Shown here piece by piece: positions 35,216 through 46,690 of a DNA stretch of 64,000 nucleotides (positions are counted from its first letter, which is position 1; every line of letters starts with the position of its first letter). The position numbers and the translations under genes are program-made. Source of the stretch: Cellvibrionaceae bacterium (GTDB taxonomy: Bacteria; Pseudomonadota; Gammaproteobacteria; Pseudomonadales; Cellvibrionaceae); assembly GCA_025800365.1 (NCBI GenBank), contig JAOXRT010000037.1:1-64000 (forward strand). Direction: 5' to 3'. A model generated the notes under the pieces. The model did not search any database. It had not been told where the DNA came from and saw only the letters and a list, made by a program, of their open reading frames with translations.

Positions 35216-36994
35216 CTATATGCGTACCTTCACATAACGGCCAGGCGCGGGCTCGATAGCAGGGTAGGATTCTTCAGAGCCAGGCTGCCAAGCCGCCACA
35301 CGCTTGCCACTGCCCTTTTTTAGCCACTCATGCCAATCTGGCCACCAAGAGCCTGCCGCTTCTTCTGCAGTCTCCAGCCACTGTTCAGCTTGCTCTGGCA
35401 TATCACTGTTACTCCAGTGAGGGTATTTGCCACCTTCGGCGGGATTAATCACCCCAGCGATATGGCCGGAGCCCGCCAAGATAAAGCGTTTGTCACCTCC
35501 GAGCTGTTGAGCGCTCCGATAAGCCCCCTGCCACAACACAATATGATCGGCCACCGTGGCCACCAGGTATGACGGCACCTCAATCGCGCTGAGATCAATA
35601 GGCACCCCGGCAATATCAATACCACCTGGCTCGCAGAGCTTGTTACCGAAATAAGTAGCTCGTATATAGTCTTTGTAGCACTGTGCCGGCAGATTTGTGG
35701 AATCGCTGTTCCAGTGCAAGATATCAAAAGGCATTGGGTCTTTACCCTTGAGATAGTTATTTACAAAATAAGACCAAAACAGGCTATTTTCTCTCAACAT
35801 GCTGAAAGTGGCCGCCATCACCCGGCCATCAAAAACACCCTTGCGATCCACTTCGGCTTCCAACAATGGCAGCATTTCAGGCGTTAAGTAATTACCAATC
35901 TCGCCCTGCTCAGTAAATTCAAGCAAAGTGGTTAAGAAGCTCAAACGATTAATTCGATCGTCACCGATAGCTTTCATGTAGGCCGCCGTTGTGGCTAATA
36001 ATGTGCCGCCAATACACCAGCCACAAACATTTATCTTATCTTTTCCGGTAATCGCACAGACGCTATCAATGGCCGCGAGCAAACCTTCCTGCACATAATC
36101 CGCAAAGCCTTTGTGGGCCATACTGCTGTCTGGGTTTACCCAAGAAATCATGAAAACCGCATGCCCTTTTTCCAGCAACCACCGCACCATCGATTTCTTC
36201 TGATCTAGATCCAGAATATAGAATTTATTAATAAATGGCGGGCAAATGAGCAGCGGCTCGGGGTATACGGTTTTGCTTTTCGGGTAATAGTGGATCAGCT
36301 GAAGCAAGTCATTTTCAAAAACAACCTCACCTTCGGTGCAAGCTAGGTTTTCACCCAAAGCAAAGTTATCTGAGTCTGTCTGGGTGATCTTCAGAGCCTC
36401 AATAGGGCTTTGCTCCAAATCAGCTAGAAAGTTCTGCATGCCTTTGACCAGGCTTTCCCCATTGCTTTGTAGGATTTCTCGGCACACCTCTGGGTTAGTA
36501 AGCACATAGTTACTGGGAGAGACTGAACTGACGTACTGTCTGGTAAAATACTTCGCACGTTCTTCAGCTTTTGCGTCTTCAAAGTCTAAACAATCAAGGG
36601 TGCTATTGAGCATTTCTGAGTTTAATAAATACGCCTGTTTTATATAGTTATAAACGGGATTGCTATTCCACTCTTCGTCTTGAAAACGCTTATCGCCTCT
36701 TGGCGCCTCAACAACATTATCAATAGCGCCTAGTTGCTGTGACATGAGAGCCTGGCTCGCTGACTGCCACAAACTCATCTGTTTATTCATAAAATCCATT
36801 TGGGTAGACATGAGCTTATTCATATCAACATTTTTAAAACCGCCAAAGACCCCATTTGTGGATCCAGCCGAGGAACTTCGACTTTCGTCTAAGCCAGACA
36901 ATTTGGCGGCCATCAAATCCCTTACAGACTCATTAAAAAGTGTGGAAAACTTTTCAATATATTGCATTAATTTTCGTTCGTCGCTATTACTCAC
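35216..36994 (-). CDS. phaC: Class I poly(3-hydroxyalkanoate) synthase
   Basis: A 592-residue enzyme that polymerises (R)-3-hydroxyacyl-CoA into PHA at the granule surface. The nucleophile is Cys327 in the lipase-like box GWCIGG; the partner acids are Asp483 (VADHIVLW) and His511 (GSGHIAG). Class I length and the single-gene form (no phaE) agree. The N-terminal about 90 residues are variable and Ser/Gln-rich. PhaR is encoded 26 or more bp downstream; the depolymerase gene is divergent across 354 bp. Confidence 0.94.
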   Translation of the reverse strand: MSNSDERKLMQYIEKFSTLFNESVRDLMAAKLSGLDESRSSSAGSTNGVFGGFKNVDMNKLMSTQMDFMNKQMSLWQSASQALMSQQLGAIDNVVEAPRGDKRFQDEEWNSNPVYNYIKQAYLLNSEMLNSTLDCLDFEDAKAEERAKYFTRQYVSSVSPSNYVLTNPEVCREILQSNGESLVKGMQNFLADLEQSPIEALKITQTDSDNFALGENLACTEGEVVFENDLLQLIHYYPKSKTVYPEPLLICPPFINKFYILDLDQKKSMVRWLLEKGHAVFMISWVNPDSSMAHKGFADYVQEGLLAAIDSVCAITGKDKINVCGWCIGGTLLATTAAYMKAIGDDRINRLSFLTTLLEFTEQGEIGNYLTPEMLPLLEAEVDRKGVFDGRVMAATFSMLRENSLFWSYFVNNYLKGKDPMPFDILHWNSDSTNLPAQCYKDYIRATYFGNKLCEPGGIDIAGVPIDLSAIEVPSYLVATVADHIVLWQGAYRSAQQLGGDKRFILAGSGHIAGVINPAEGGKYPHWSNSDMPEQAEQWLETAEEAAGSWWPDWHEWLKKGSGKRVAAWQPGSEESYPAIEPAPGRYVKVRI

Positions 36995-37348
36995 ACAACC
37001 CCCTAAGAATTTGTAATCAATTACTTACCCGCCAGAAGCATAAATTCAGTATAGGTAAGCCCTCAACGTTGCCCTCCCCAAATGACCTAAAAATTACAAC
37101 AAAGTGACAAAAACATTTATACCATACGCATGTCGGCTTAATCCTTTTTTAGGTTGCATTACATGCCAATAAAAGACTAGAGTAGCACTTAGGAAAGAAA
37201 TATAGTGTTTAGACAAGAGTCGTAGACTCTAAAAACATTAAAAAATGCTGAATTTAGCCGATATTTGATTACAGCATTACTTCATCGATGGGAATCGACA
37301 AACACACCGGGCAACATATATCGCCGGTAGCCAGATAGAATTATTATT
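36995..37348. other. Divergent control region between phaC and the depolymerase gene
   Basis: A 354-bp AT-rich gap without a gene. No CTGC-N3-GCAG site was seen here. Promoters for both genes must lie in it. Confidence 0.55.
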
Positions 37349-38566
37349 ATGCTTTACCAGACATATGACTTATACCAGCGCAATGCCAATATTGCGAATA
37401 GCTTTTTTTCACTAGCCCACCACATCAGCAGCCACCCCAACAACCCTTGGAGCAACACGCTTATTGGAAAAACTTGGTCTGCAGGTTTTGAAAGTGCTGC
37501 ACGAAGCACCAAGCAATACCACAAATTAGACTTTGATTACGGCTCATGTGAAATTGATGGAAAAACATTTGCCATTGAAGAAGAAGTTTCTTTAGAACTG
37601 CCTTTTTGTAATTTATTGCACTTCAAAAAGCCAAAGGCAAAAGCGCAAAACAAAGTGCTCGTAGTGGCCGCGATGTCTGGCCATCATGCGACCTTGTTAA
37701 AAGACACGGTTAAGGCATTACTTCCCGATCACGATGTTTACCTAACCGACTGGAACGATGCTAAAAATGTTCCGCTATCAGAGGGCAAATTTGGCTTTGA
37801 TGATTATGTCGATTACCTGATCAAATTTATGGAGCAGTTAGGCCCAGAAAGTCATATGCTGGCGGTATGCCAACCTACAGTTCAAGCACTGATTGCCACC
37901 GCGATCATGGCTGAAGCTGAAAGTAACTGCACCCCCAAAAGTCTGACCTTAATGGCCGGGCCAATCGACACTCGTATTCGTCCAAATCAGGTAAACAATT
38001 ACGCCACCGAAAACGATATCGATTTCTTTAAGAAAAATGTTATCAAAACCGTGCCAAAAGGTTTCAAAGGCGCGGGACGAAAAGTCTATCCGGGCTTCTT
38101 GCAGTTGACAGCTTTTATCTCCATGAATTTAAGCACTCACATCAAAAAGCACACCGATTTTTTCAGCAATATTGTCTTAGGTAAAACTGAGGATGCCCAA
38201 GCTCATCGAGAATTTTATGATGAGTATATGGCCGTATTAGATATGACCGAAGAGTTTTACCTAGAGACTCTCGAAAAAGTATTTATGGATCATCAAGTAG
38301 CCAAGGGAACCATCACCCACAAAGGTAAAAAAGTTAACTTTGATGCGATTCAACAAACCGCCCTATTTACCGTGGAAGGCGAAGTGGATGACATTTGCTC
38401 TTTAGGCCAAACTGAAGCCGCGCAAACTGTTTGCAAAAAGCTAAAAAAGAGCCAAAGGCAGCATCAAGTTTTCTCGGGCGTTGGCCATTACGGCGTTTTC
38501 AGCGGCTCTAAATATAGAGACGAAATCGCCCCAGCGATTACTGAGTTTATTCACAAAAACGCCTAG
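37349..38566 (+). CDS. phaZ: Intracellular polyhydroxyalkanoate depolymerase
   Basis: A 405-residue enzyme that mobilises stored PHA. It lacks a signal peptide. The nucleophile motif is AVCQPTVQA, with Cys in place of the lipase Ser, as in the intracellular depolymerases. The acid and base are probably Asp in VEGEVDDICS and His in GVGHYGVFSGSKY. Length and motif order fit the family. It is divergent from phaC. A long perfect terminator separates it from fba. Confidence 0.9.
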   Translation: MLYQTYDLYQRNANIANSFFSLAHHISSHPNNPWSNTLIGKTWSAGFESAARSTKQYHKLDFDYGSCEIDGKTFAIEEEVSLELPFCNLLHFKKPKAKAQNKVLVVAAMSGHHATLLKDTVKALLPDHDVYLTDWNDAKNVPLSEGKFGFDDYVDYLIKFMEQLGPESHMLAVCQPTVQALIATAIMAEAESNCTPKSLTLMAGPIDTRIRPNQVNNYATENDIDFFKKNVIKTVPKGFKGAGRKVYPGFLQLTAFISMNLSTHIKKHTDFFSNIVLGKTEDAQAHREFYDEYMAVLDMTEEFYLETLEKVFMDHQVAKGTITHKGKKVNFDAIQQTALFTVEGEVDDICSLGQTEAAQTVCKKLKKSQRQHQVFSGVGHYGVFSGSKYRDEIAPAITEFIHKNA

Positions 38567-38576
38567 CAAAAACGAA

Positions 38577-38628
38577 TTTTAGGCACAAAAAAACCGGAGC
38601 ATTGACTCCGGTTTTTTTGTGCCTAAAA
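38577..38628. terminator. Bidirectional terminator between phaZ and fba
   Basis: A perfect 23-base inverted repeat (38577-38599 and 38606-38628) around CATTGA, with a CCGGAG core and seven-base A and T runs. It ends both convergent genes. Confidence 0.93.
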
Positions 38629-38655
38629 CTAGACCAATGCCTAGCTTAGAGCGCT

Positions 38656-39705
38656 TTAGATTTCGCCACTCTCATAACGCTGGAACATATCGTCCAAGCT
38701 GATGGGCTTGATCTTGCTCGCATTACCTGCCGTTTCGAAGGCTTCGTAACGCGCGATACAAATATCTTTCATTGCATCTACAGTTTTCGCCAAGAATTTA
38801 CGTGGGTCAAACTCGCTGGTGTTTTGCGCTAAGAAGCGACGTACCGCACCGGTTGATGCCAAGCGTAAATCCGTGTCGATATTTACTTTGCGAACACCGT
38901 GCTTAATACCTTCACAGATTTGCTCAACAGGCACACCATAAGTTTCTGGAATCTCACCACCAAATTCATTGATTACCTTCAACCACTCCTGAGGAACAGA
39001 AGAAGAGCCGTGCATTACCAAGTGAGTATTAGGAATGCTCTGGTGAATCGCCTTAATGCGATCGATAGCCAAAATATCACCTGTTGGTGGACGAGTGAAC
39101 TTATAAGCACCATGAGAAGTACCGCAAGCAATCGCCAAAGCATCAACTTTTGTTTTCGCAACAAAGTCAGCCGCTTCTTCTGGGTCGGTTAGCATTTGAT
39201 CGTGGCTTAATTTACCTACCGCACCAATGCCATCCTCTTCACCCGCCTCGCCGGTTTCTAAAGAACCTAAGCAACCCAGCTCGCCTTCTACAGAAACACC
39301 ACAAGCGTGGGCCATATCAACAGTGCGACGGGTTACGTCAACATTGTACTCGTAGTCGGTCGGGGTTTTGCCGTCTTCGCCCAAAGAGCCATCCATCATT
39401 ACTGAGCTAAAGCCCAATTGGATAGAACGCTGACATACCGCAGGAGAGGTACCGTGATCCTGATGCATACATACAGGAATATGCGGGAACTCTTCGATAG
39501 CGGCCAAAATCAAGTGGCGCAGGAAAGGCGCACCAGCGTATTTACGTGCACCGGCTGAAGCCTGCACAATAACCGGCGAATCAGTTTGATCAGCCGCTTC
39601 CATGATGGCGCGCATTTGTTCCAGGTTGTTCACGTTAAAAGCGGGAACGCCATAACCATACTCGGCGGCGTGATCCAACATTTGGCGCATGCTTATTAAA
39701 GCCAT
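38656..39705 (-). CDS. fba: Class II fructose-1,6-bisphosphate aldolase
   Basis: A 349-residue zinc aldolase joining dihydroxyacetone phosphate and glyceraldehyde-3-phosphate. It starts [20 protein letters not shown]. The zinc region is CMHQDHGTS, and later come [12 protein letters not shown] and [13 protein letters not shown]. It belongs to the longer Calvin-type group of class II aldolases, typical of many proteobacteria. It is the last gene of the tkt-epd-pgk-fba set on the minus strand. Confidence 0.93.
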   Translation of the reverse strand: MALISMRQMLDHAAEYGYGVPAFNVNNLEQMRAIMEAADQTDSPVIVQASAGARKYAGAPFLRHLILAAIEEFPHIPVCMHQDHGTSPAVCQRSIQLGFSSVMMDGSLGEDGKTPTDYEYNVDVTRRTVDMAHACGVSVEGELGCLGSLETGEAGEEDGIGAVGKLSHDQMLTDPEEAADFVAKTKVDALAIACGTSHGAYKFTRPPTGDILAIDRIKAIHQSIPNTHLVMHGSSSVPQEWLKVINEFGGEIPETYGVPVEQICEGIKHGVRKVNIDTDLRLASTGAVRRFLAQNTSEFDPRKFLAKTVDAMKDICIARYEAFETAGNASKIKPISLDDMFQRYESGEI

Positions 39706-39788
39706 AATCTTCTTCCTATAATATTTGTGCCCACGCTATCCCTAGGGGCCTTGTAATGTTAAAACCTTTAAACTCAAAAACTTAAAAC

Positions 39789-40952
39789 TTACTGCGCAGC
39801 ACGCTGCTCTAAAATAGCAACAGCTGGTAAGGTTTTGCCTTCTACATACTCCAAGAAAGCGCCACCGCCTGTGGAAATGTAAGATACCTGCTCGGCAATT
39901 TCATATTTATCTACCGCCGCTAAAGTATCGCCGCCACCGGCAATCGAGAAGGCATCACTTTCGGCAATCGCTTTTGACAACGCTTTAGTGCCTTCACCAA
40001 ACTGATCAAATTCAAACACACCAACCGGGCCATTCCAAATGATGGTTTTGGCGTCAGCAAGGATCTTCGCCAATTGGGCAGAAGAGTCTGGGCCAATATC
40101 GAAAATCATATCACTATCACTCACATCACCGGAGGCTTTTAGCTCTGCCGCGGCCGATTCAGAAAACTCCTGCCCTACCACAACATCTGTTGGCACTGGA
40201 ATATCGCATTTTTCCATCAAGGCCTTAGCATTAGGAATTAAATCGTCTTCACACAAAGACTTACCCACATTGCTACCGCTTGCGGCCAAGAAGGTATTGG
40301 CGATACCGCCGCCCACAATCAACTGATCCACTTTGTCAGATAGTGATTCTAAAACCGTAAGCTTGGTGCTCACCTTGGAGCCACCCACAATCGCCACCAT
40401 AGGGCGCGCTGGCTTATCTAAAGCTCTGCCTAGAGCATCTAACTCACCGGCTAATAATGGGCCGGCACAGGCTTCTGGAGCAAACTTAGCCACGCCATGA
40501 GTAGAGGCTTGGGCGCGGTGCGCGGTGCCGAAGGCATCCATAACAAACACATCGCATAAAGAGGCGTAGGCCTTAGCCAGCTCATCTTCGTCTTTTTTCT
40601 CGCCCTTGTTAAAGCGTACATTTTCCAAAAGGACCAACTCGCCCTCTGCCACTTCAACGCCCTGCTGCCAGTCCTTAACAACATTGACTTGGCGACCCAA
40701 CAAACCACCTAAATGATCAGCAACCGGAGCCATAGAAAACTCTTCGGCAAATTCACCCTCAGTTGGGCGACCTAAGTGGCTCATGACAATGACTTTAGCG
40801 CCAGCATTAAGTGCCTGCTCAATCGTCGGCAAAGCAGCACGAATACGCGCATCGGAAGTTACCTTGCCATCTTTTACAGGCACATTTAGGTCTTCACGAA
40901 TAAGTACGCGTTTACCTGCGAGATCCATCTCGGTCATCAGTTTAACGGCCAT
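39789..40952 (-). CDS. pgk: Phosphoglycerate kinase
   Basis: A 387-residue glycolytic and gluconeogenic kinase of normal length. It starts with [13 protein letters not shown], the substrate-binding signature, and has the nucleotide region [10 protein letters not shown]-like ([11 protein letters not shown]) and [11 protein letters not shown] near the end. It lies 74 bp upstream of epd on the same strand order and 83 bp before fba, forming a central-carbon operon. Confidence 0.96.
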   Translation of the reverse strand: MAVKLMTEMDLAGKRVLIREDLNVPVKDGKVTSDARIRAALPTIEQALNAGAKVIVMSHLGRPTEGEFAEEFSMAPVADHLGGLLGRQVNVVKDWQQGVEVAEGELVLLENVRFNKGEKKDEDELAKAYASLCDVFVMDAFGTAHRAQASTHGVAKFAPEACAGPLLAGELDALGRALDKPARPMVAIVGGSKVSTKLTVLESLSDKVDQLIVGGGIANTFLAASGSNVGKSLCEDDLIPNAKALMEKCDIPVPTDVVVGQEFSESAAAELKASGDVSDSDMIFDIGPDSSAQLAKILADAKTIIWNGPVGVFEFDQFGEGTKALSKAIAESDAFSIAGGGDTLAAVDKYEIAEQVSYISTGGGAFLEYVEGKTLPAVAILEQRAAQ

Positions 40953-41026
40953 GGTGTGTTGTCCTCATTGTAGATTTTGAAATTCTGCTGCGGGGCCAAT
41001 GACTTAGCTTGCCCCCTCTAATACAT

Positions 41027-42055
41027 CTAAAACTTTTTAGCCCAAAAATCCGCAGTATCTATCATGCGGTTGGCATAGCCCCATTCATTATCAAACCAAG
41101 TTAAGACCTTTACCATACGCTCACCGGCCACTCGCGTTTGAGTTGCATCGACAATACTGGAGCGCGGGTCATGGTTAAAATCGCAGGAGGCTAATAACTC
41201 TTCGGTGTAACCCAATACGCCGAGATAATCACTTTGTGCGGCCGCCGCTAGCGCTCGGTTCACCATCTCGGTACTGACATCGCTTTTCATCACAACCGAT
41301 AAATCCATCGCCGAGACATTGACCGTAGGCACGCGCATGGCCTGGGCCTCAAAGCGCCCGGCCAGCTCAGGTAAAAGACGATCTATACCTTTAGCTAAGC
41401 CAGTATCAACCGGAATCATAGATTGAATGGCGCTGCGTGTTTTGCGCAAATCCGTATGGTGATAGGCATCTATCACAGGCTGATCGTTCATCGCCGAGTG
41501 AATAGTGGTAATCACACCACTGTCGATACCAAAGGCCTTATCCAAGGTGTGGATCACCGGCACAATACAGTTGGTGGTACAGGATGCGTTGGAGACTATT
41601 GTTTCTCGGCCCGTTAGTTGTTGATGATTCACCCCGTAAACAATGGTGGCATCAACTTCAGCGGTTGCCGGCTGAGAAAACAGCACATGGCCAGCGCCCG
41701 CCGCAATATGTTGCTCGGCGGTAGCGCGATCATTAAAGGCACCGGTGCACTCTAAAACCAGATCAATACCTAGCTCGCTCCACGGCAATTGGCGAATATC
41801 AGGCTGATGCAAGACGCGAATACTCTGCTCATTAATCTGTAGCAGGTCTTCACTAACGGACACAGCCGCTGGGAAGCGGCCGTGAGTCGAGTCATACTGA
41901 GTGAGATGCGCGATAGTGTTGCAATCAGCTAACTCATTGATCGCCAACACACGTAAATTACTAAATCGACCCTGCTGCTGGGCTTCATGCAAAGCCCGCA
42001 GCACACAGCGGCCGATTCGGCCGTAGCCATTAATAGCAATATTGGTCACGCTCAC
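41027..42055 (-). CDS. epd: D-erythrose-4-phosphate dehydrogenase (GAPDH family)
   Basis: A 342-residue NAD enzyme. The nucleotide motif is INGYGRIGR; the catalytic Cys is in SNASCTTNC. The NELAD stretch at about 40, the start of the S-loop ([20 protein letters not shown]) and the position between tkt and pgk all favour erythrose-4-phosphate dehydrogenase, which feeds pyridoxal 5-phosphate synthesis, over glycolytic GAPDH. A GAPDH activity is not excluded. Confidence 0.88.
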   Translation of the reverse strand: MSVTNIAINGYGRIGRCVLRALHEAQQQGRFSNLRVLAINELADCNTIAHLTQYDSTHGRFPAAVSVSEDLLQINEQSIRVLHQPDIRQLPWSELGIDLVLECTGAFNDRATAEQHIAAGAGHVLFSQPATAEVDATIVYGVNHQQLTGRETIVSNASCTTNCIVPVIHTLDKAFGIDSGVITTIHSAMNDQPVIDAYHHTDLRKTRSAIQSMIPVDTGLAKGIDRLLPELAGRFEAQAMRVPTVNVSAMDLSVVMKSDVSTEMVNRALAAAAQSDYLGVLGYTEELLASCDFNHDPRSSIVDATQTRVAGERMVKVLTWFDNEWGYANRMIDTADFWAKKF

Positions 42056-42112
42056 ACTCTTCGTCCAAGCTTGGTTTATAAGGCTTAGGGTTTAAGGCCT
42101 AGATTCTAAGAC

Positions 42113-44116
42113 CTAGTCTTCTAGCAACTCTTCAACATTGGCCACCACATTATCAACGGTGAAACCAAAATGCTCTAGCAAGACATTACCCGGGGCAGAT
42201 TCACCAAAGGTATTCATACCAATAACGCGGCCCTCAAGGCCTACAAACTTGTACCAGTAATCTTCATGCGCCGCTTCTACCGCAACGCGCGCCGCCACTT
42301 CGATTGGCAAAACTGATTGCTTGTAGGCAGCATCTTGCTTGCTGAAGATTTCCGCACAAGGCATGGAAACCACGCGTACCTTACGGCCAGCAGCTGTTAA
42401 CTTATCCGCCGCTTGAACAGCCAACTCAACTTCAGAGCCGGTAGCAATCAAAATCGCTTCTGGCTCACCATCGCTGTCTTTTAAGACATAAGCACCGCGG
42501 CTAACGTCAGCCAACTGTTGCTCAGTGCGCGGCTGAGGTGCCAAGCCCTGGCGAGAGAAGATCAATGCACTTGGGCCGTCACGACGCTCGATGGCGCTCT
42601 TCCAAGATACGGCAGACTCTACCGCATCGGCTGGACGCCAAGTGTGTAGATTTGGCGTTAATCGCAAGCTGGCAATCTGCTCAACCGGCTGGTGAGTTGG
42701 ACCATCTTCACCCAAACCAATTGAGTCGTGGGTATAAACAAAAATGCTCTGCTGGCCCATTAAGGCCGACATGCGCACAGCATTGCGGGCATATTCCATA
42801 AACATCAAGAAGGTAGCGCCGTAGTTTACGAAACCGCCATGCAGGGCAATACCGTTCATAATGGCGCTCATACCAAACTCGCGCACACCGTAAAACAGGT
42901 AGTTGCCGCTGGCATCATCGGCGCTAATGCCTTTAGAGCCGCCCCATAGGGTCAAGTTAGAGCCAGCCAAATCGGCAGAGCCGCCTAGCAATTCTGGCAA
43001 TAATGGGCCAAAGGCGTTCAAGCTATTTTGTGAAGCCTTGCGTGAAGCGATTTTTTCACCGGCTTCTTGGCACTCTTTAATATAAGCATCAGCTTTTTCG
43101 CTGAAGTCTTCTGGCAGATCACCGCGGATTACGCGACGCTCAAACTCGGCAGCCAACTCAGGGTGCTCATCTTTATAAGCCGCCATTTGAGCTTCCCAAG
43201 CACCTTGTGCTTCAGCGCCAGCTTTCTTCGCATCCCACTCGGCATAGATATCCGCTGGAATTTCAAAAGCATCGTGCTCCCATCCTAGGGTTTCACGAAC
43301 CAAGGCAATCTCTTCTGCACCTAGTGGCGCACCGTGACAATCCTCTTTACCCTGCTTATTAGGAGAACCAAAACCAATCACGGTTTTACAGCAGATCAAG
43401 GTGGGCTTGCCGTCTTCAGCACGCGCCTGCTCGATCGCTTCTTTAATAGCCGCGCTATCGTGGCCATCTACTGCTGGAATAACCTGCCAGCCATAAGATT
43501 CAAAGCGCTGCGGGGTATCGTCGGTAAACCAACCTTCAACCTCACCATCAATCGAGATGCCATTGTCATCATAGAAGGCAATCAGCTTGCCTAGGCCCAA
43601 GGTACCCGCTAAAGAACAAGCTTCATGGGAGATACCTTCCATCAAACAGCCATCACCCAAGAAACAGTAGGTGTAGTGATCAACAATATTATGGCTGTCG
43701 CGATTGAATTGCGCCGCCAAGATCTTCTCAGCAACCGCCATACCTACGGCATTGGTAATGCCCTGGCCTAGCGGGCCGGTAGTGGTCTCAACACCTGGTG
43801 CGTAGCCATATTCTGGGTGGCCCGGGGTTTTAGAGTGCAACTGGCGGAAGTTCTTTATCTCTTCTATTGGCAGTTCATAGCCAGAAAGGTGCAATAAAGA
43901 GTAGATCAACATGGAGCCATGACCGTTCGACAGCACGAAGCGGTCGCGGTTGGCCCACTCAGGATCGGCTGGGTTATGCACTAAATAGTCGTTCCACAGA
44001 ACTTCGGCGATATCCGCCATGCCCATAGGGGCACCTGGGTGGCCGGAATTGGCTTGTTGAACGGCATCCATACTCAAAGCACGAATCGCATTGGCTAGCT
44101 GGTTGCGGGAAGGCAT
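42113..44116 (-). CDS. tkt: Transketolase
   Basis: A 667-residue thiamine diphosphate enzyme of the pentose phosphate pathway. It starts with [20 protein letters not shown]; the ThDP motif is [18 protein letters not shown], and the pyrimidine domain has [15 protein letters not shown] and [16 protein letters not shown]. Length is normal. It is the first gene of the minus-strand tkt-epd-pgk-fba set. A long gap without a clear gene lies upstream. Confidence 0.96.
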   Translation of the reverse strand: MPSRNQLANAIRALSMDAVQQANSGHPGAPMGMADIAEVLWNDYLVHNPADPEWANRDRFVLSNGHGSMLIYSLLHLSGYELPIEEIKNFRQLHSKTPGHPEYGYAPGVETTTGPLGQGITNAVGMAVAEKILAAQFNRDSHNIVDHYTYCFLGDGCLMEGISHEACSLAGTLGLGKLIAFYDDNGISIDGEVEGWFTDDTPQRFESYGWQVIPAVDGHDSAAIKEAIEQARAEDGKPTLICCKTVIGFGSPNKQGKEDCHGAPLGAEEIALVRETLGWEHDAFEIPADIYAEWDAKKAGAEAQGAWEAQMAAYKDEHPELAAEFERRVIRGDLPEDFSEKADAYIKECQEAGEKIASRKASQNSLNAFGPLLPELLGGSADLAGSNLTLWGGSKGISADDASGNYLFYGVREFGMSAIMNGIALHGGFVNYGATFLMFMEYARNAVRMSALMGQQSIFVYTHDSIGLGEDGPTHQPVEQIASLRLTPNLHTWRPADAVESAVSWKSAIERRDGPSALIFSRQGLAPQPRTEQQLADVSRGAYVLKDSDGEPEAILIATGSEVELAVQAADKLTAAGRKVRVVSMPCAEIFSKQDAAYKQSVLPIEVAARVAVEAAHEDYWYKFVGLEGRVIGMNTFGESAPGNVLLEHFGFTVDNVVANVEELLED

Positions 44117-44936
44117 AAAGAGCTCCTGAGGGGGCTAATAGATCAAAAAGTAATCAGCCATAGGCTGGAAAATGGGCGCTATTTTCCCTTTTCTTGGGGG
44201 GTAGGTAAAGGCCATTAAGTAAGATTTATTTCAGCGTGTTAATGGGTGACCAAAGCCGCTTTGGCTGCGGCCAGGGCCTTTTTAGGGGCCGGCGAAAACC
44301 GGGCTCTTCCATTGACTTTGCTTACGTGCCCAATGCGCTTTTTCAAAGGCAGCTAAAAACCCGAATTTTCCCGCGATCAAGGAAGCCGCACAACAAAGAA
44401 GGTTAAGGCGCCATTATTTGTGAGGTAGTTCAAAAAACATCGCAAACTCCAAAATAAATAGAACCTGAATAAGCGTAGAGGGTTAAGTCTAATTTACCAC
44501 TCTCTAAAAATTGTTTTCGTTTATCAAAACGGTAGGCAGATAAACCCACATCCAAGAAACACAGCTCCAAAAGCACCATTTAATAGTAACAAGCAAGAGC
44601 TTTGTTACTAATTTTGGTGACCAACCACTGCCAAAATAACTGTCAAGAACATTAGATAACAAGCGCCATAACTTCGCCAAGGCTTTCAAAAAGTAGTTCT
44701 AAAATCCCAATACCGAAAAAATAATTTAAACATTTTCATGGTGTACGGCACATCAATATCGATTACCTTTTTCGTCAAGGGAGCACTTCAACTACGAGAA
44801 GAAAAACGTAGACAGTTAGAGCAAAGGACAATGCCAATATCATCTCAGCAATAGCCAAAACCGAATTTTCGGCACAGGCATCTCCTCCGGGATATATGGC
44901 TTCGTCAAAATCAGAGTATCGAGCGCAGGACAGCCG
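44117..44936. other. 820-bp intergenic region between tkt and the curli genes
   Basis: No credible gene was found. A short GCCGC/GCGGC hairpin (44255-44271) followed by CAGGGCCTTTTTT resembles a terminator on the plus strand. The right half is AT-rich and must contain the curli promoter. No csgD-like regulator gene lies here. Confidence 0.5.
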
Positions 44937-45374
44937 ATGAAGATTTTTCGATTTTTAGTTTTATTGTTTGCCGCAGTTTCTTTTTCTTTGGCAGGCAATC
45001 TTGTTAGCGCAGAGAAAGCCACACAAAACGAATCCTTCTTAATCGAGGAGGAAATCGGTGGCACCTTAATAAACCAAACAAAAACGAATATTGGTCAAAA
45101 GTTTTTCAGGGCATTAAGTGAAGAACATTTGGCAAACCCCCAAATTAAACATTTGAACTTTGTGGTACACGAAAGAAGCTCAGCTCGCTGGGGTAGCCTG
45201 ATTTGGATAAACAATGGGCAAAAAGAAGTCTACCGACAATTTCTATCACCAGCACAACGTGACTTCAAAGCAGTCGCTGAACATGCCTATCTAACCATGG
45301 GGCAATTCACCGAACAGTTTGAGCTGCAACAACTGTTAGGCGACCACTTTGATATTGACAAGGATGAAATATAA
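44937..45374 (+). CDS. csgE: Curli secretion accessory protein CsgE
   Basis: A 145-residue periplasmic protein with a signal peptide (cleaved about residue 25, after VSA). CsgE caps the CsgG pore and controls which curlin enters. The family pattern is visible as GGTLINQTKTNIGQKFFRAL, then NFVVHERSSARWGSLIWI. It lies two bp before csgF, forming the first gene of the csgEFG-B-A-A cluster. Confidence 0.88.
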   Translation: MKIFRFLVLLFAAVSFSLAGNLVSAEKATQNESFLIEEEIGGTLINQTKTNIGQKFFRALSEEHLANPQIKHLNFVVHERSSARWGSLIWINNGQKEVYRQFLSPAQRDFKAVAEHAYLTMGQFTEQFELQQLLGDHFDIDKDEI

Positions 45375-45376
45375 CT

Positions 45377-45787
45377 ATGAACAAGTGTGTCTTAAAAACT
45401 GTCCTGTTTGCGACTGCGATATCGATCAGCAAGCTTAGCTTGGCTACTGAGCTAATTTATGTCCCCAAAAACCCTTCTTTTGGTGGCAACCCGCTAAATG
45501 GCAGCATTTTATTGAACAATGCCCAAGCGCAAAACAAGAAAACCGATCCAGAAATCGAAATCGAAACCCGCAGTGAGTTAGATCGTTTTACCGACTCATT
45601 GCGTTCTCGCCTGCTAAGCCAATTGCTATCGGATATTGGAGCAGGAAAAACCGGCACCTTAGATACTGATGATTTCTCGATTTTGATTGTGGATAACGGT
45701 GAAGGCGAAATCAGCGTAAAAATAACGGATAAGAATACCAATCAAACAACTGAAATTGTTGTGGACGGACTGGAGATAGACTCGTGA
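45377..45787 (+). CDS. csgF: Curli assembly protein CsgF
   Basis: A 136-residue exported protein. CsgF sits at the outer mouth of CsgG and hands the nucleator to the surface. The mature N-terminus contains the family signature NPSFGGNPLNGSILLN. The middle is a charged linker and the end is beta-rich. The stop overlaps the csgG GTG start. Confidence 0.9.
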   Translation: MNKCVLKTVLFATAISISKLSLATELIYVPKNPSFGGNPLNGSILLNNAQAQNKKTDPEIEIETRSELDRFTDSLRSRLLSQLLSDIGAGKTGTLDTDDFSILIVDNGEGEISVKITDKNTNQTTEIVVDGLEIDS

Positions 45788-46683
45788 TCACATCAAAAAA
45801 AATTAAAAATTATTCAGCAGCATTGCTAGCAAGTGGCTTGCTAGCAGCTTGCACCCCAAGCTCGACCATTGATAAGTTGCACGGCGAAGGTATTATGCCG
45901 CCTCAACTCACCCCTAGATCAGCCAGCTACGACGACCTTACCAACCTACCACAGCCAAAAGGCAAAATCGTTGCCGCTGTCTACAACGTAAAAGATCAAA
46001 CAGGCCAATATCGAGCTGCACCTGCAAGTACTTTCTCAACCGCCGTCAGTCAGGGTGCCACCTCCATGCTCACGCAAATTCTCAATGAGAGCGGCTGGTT
46101 CCTTACTTTAGAGAGAGAGGGGCTACAGAACCTACTGACTGAACGAAAGATTATTCGCGCCGCATTAAAGAAGAATCAAGCTCATAGCAACAACGACCAA
46201 GATTTACCGTCATTATTGTCTGCAAATATATTGATCGAGGGTGCCATTACCGCTTATGAAACCAATCTAAAAACTGGAGGTTCAGGGGCAAGATATTTTG
46301 GCATCGGGGCTTCGGAACTATATCGCAGCGATCAGGTTACCGTTCACTTGAGGGCTGTGGACATAAGAACAGGCCAAATACTAAATACGGTATCCACAAG
46401 TAAAACTATCTTTTCCAAGCAAGTGTCAGCCGATGTTTTTCGCTTTGTTGAGTTCAAGCGTTTATTGGAGATGGAGGCTGGCTATAGCCGAAACGAACCA
46501 GCTCAGCTATGCCTGATGTCTGCAATGGAGTCGGCCGTTATCCACCTGATCACCCAAGGTGTTGAGGATAACCACTGGCAGCTCGCCACCCATGAAGGGC
46601 GCGATCACCCGGTGCTAAGTCGCTACTTACAGGAAACCCCAGAAGAAAGCCTAAATCCATTTGTGATTGCCAGCCAGGAGTGA
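45784..46683 (+). CDS. csgG: Curli secretion pore lipoprotein CsgG
   Basis: A 299-residue outer-membrane lipoprotein forming the curlin export channel. The lipobox is LLAAC (Cys23). The conserved blocks are KGKIVAAVYNVKDQTGQY, LEREGLQNLLTERKIIRA and VHLRAVDIRTGQIL. It begins at GTG 45784 overlapping csgF by four bases, so translation is coupled. The length is a little above the E. coli protein. Confidence 0.93.
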   Translation: MITSKKIKNYSAALLASGLLAACTPSSTIDKLHGEGIMPPQLTPRSASYDDLTNLPQPKGKIVAAVYNVKDQTGQYRAAPASTFSTAVSQGATSMLTQILNESGWFLTLEREGLQNLLTERKIIRAALKKNQAHSNNDQDLPSLLSANILIEGAITAYETNLKTGGSGARYFGIGASELYRSDQVTVHLRAVDIRTGQILNTVSTSKTIFSKQVSADVFRFVEFKRLLEMEAGYSRNEPAQLCLMSAMESAVIHLITQGVEDNHWQLATHEGRDHPVLSRYLQETPEESLNPFVIASQE

Positions 46684-46690
46684 ATCCGCC

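Noticed and set aside
44504-44689. A 61-codon minus-strand frame with hydrophobic residues in the tkt-csgE gap
   Set aside because: No ribosome site, odd Trp-rich composition and no recognisable family; likely chance.
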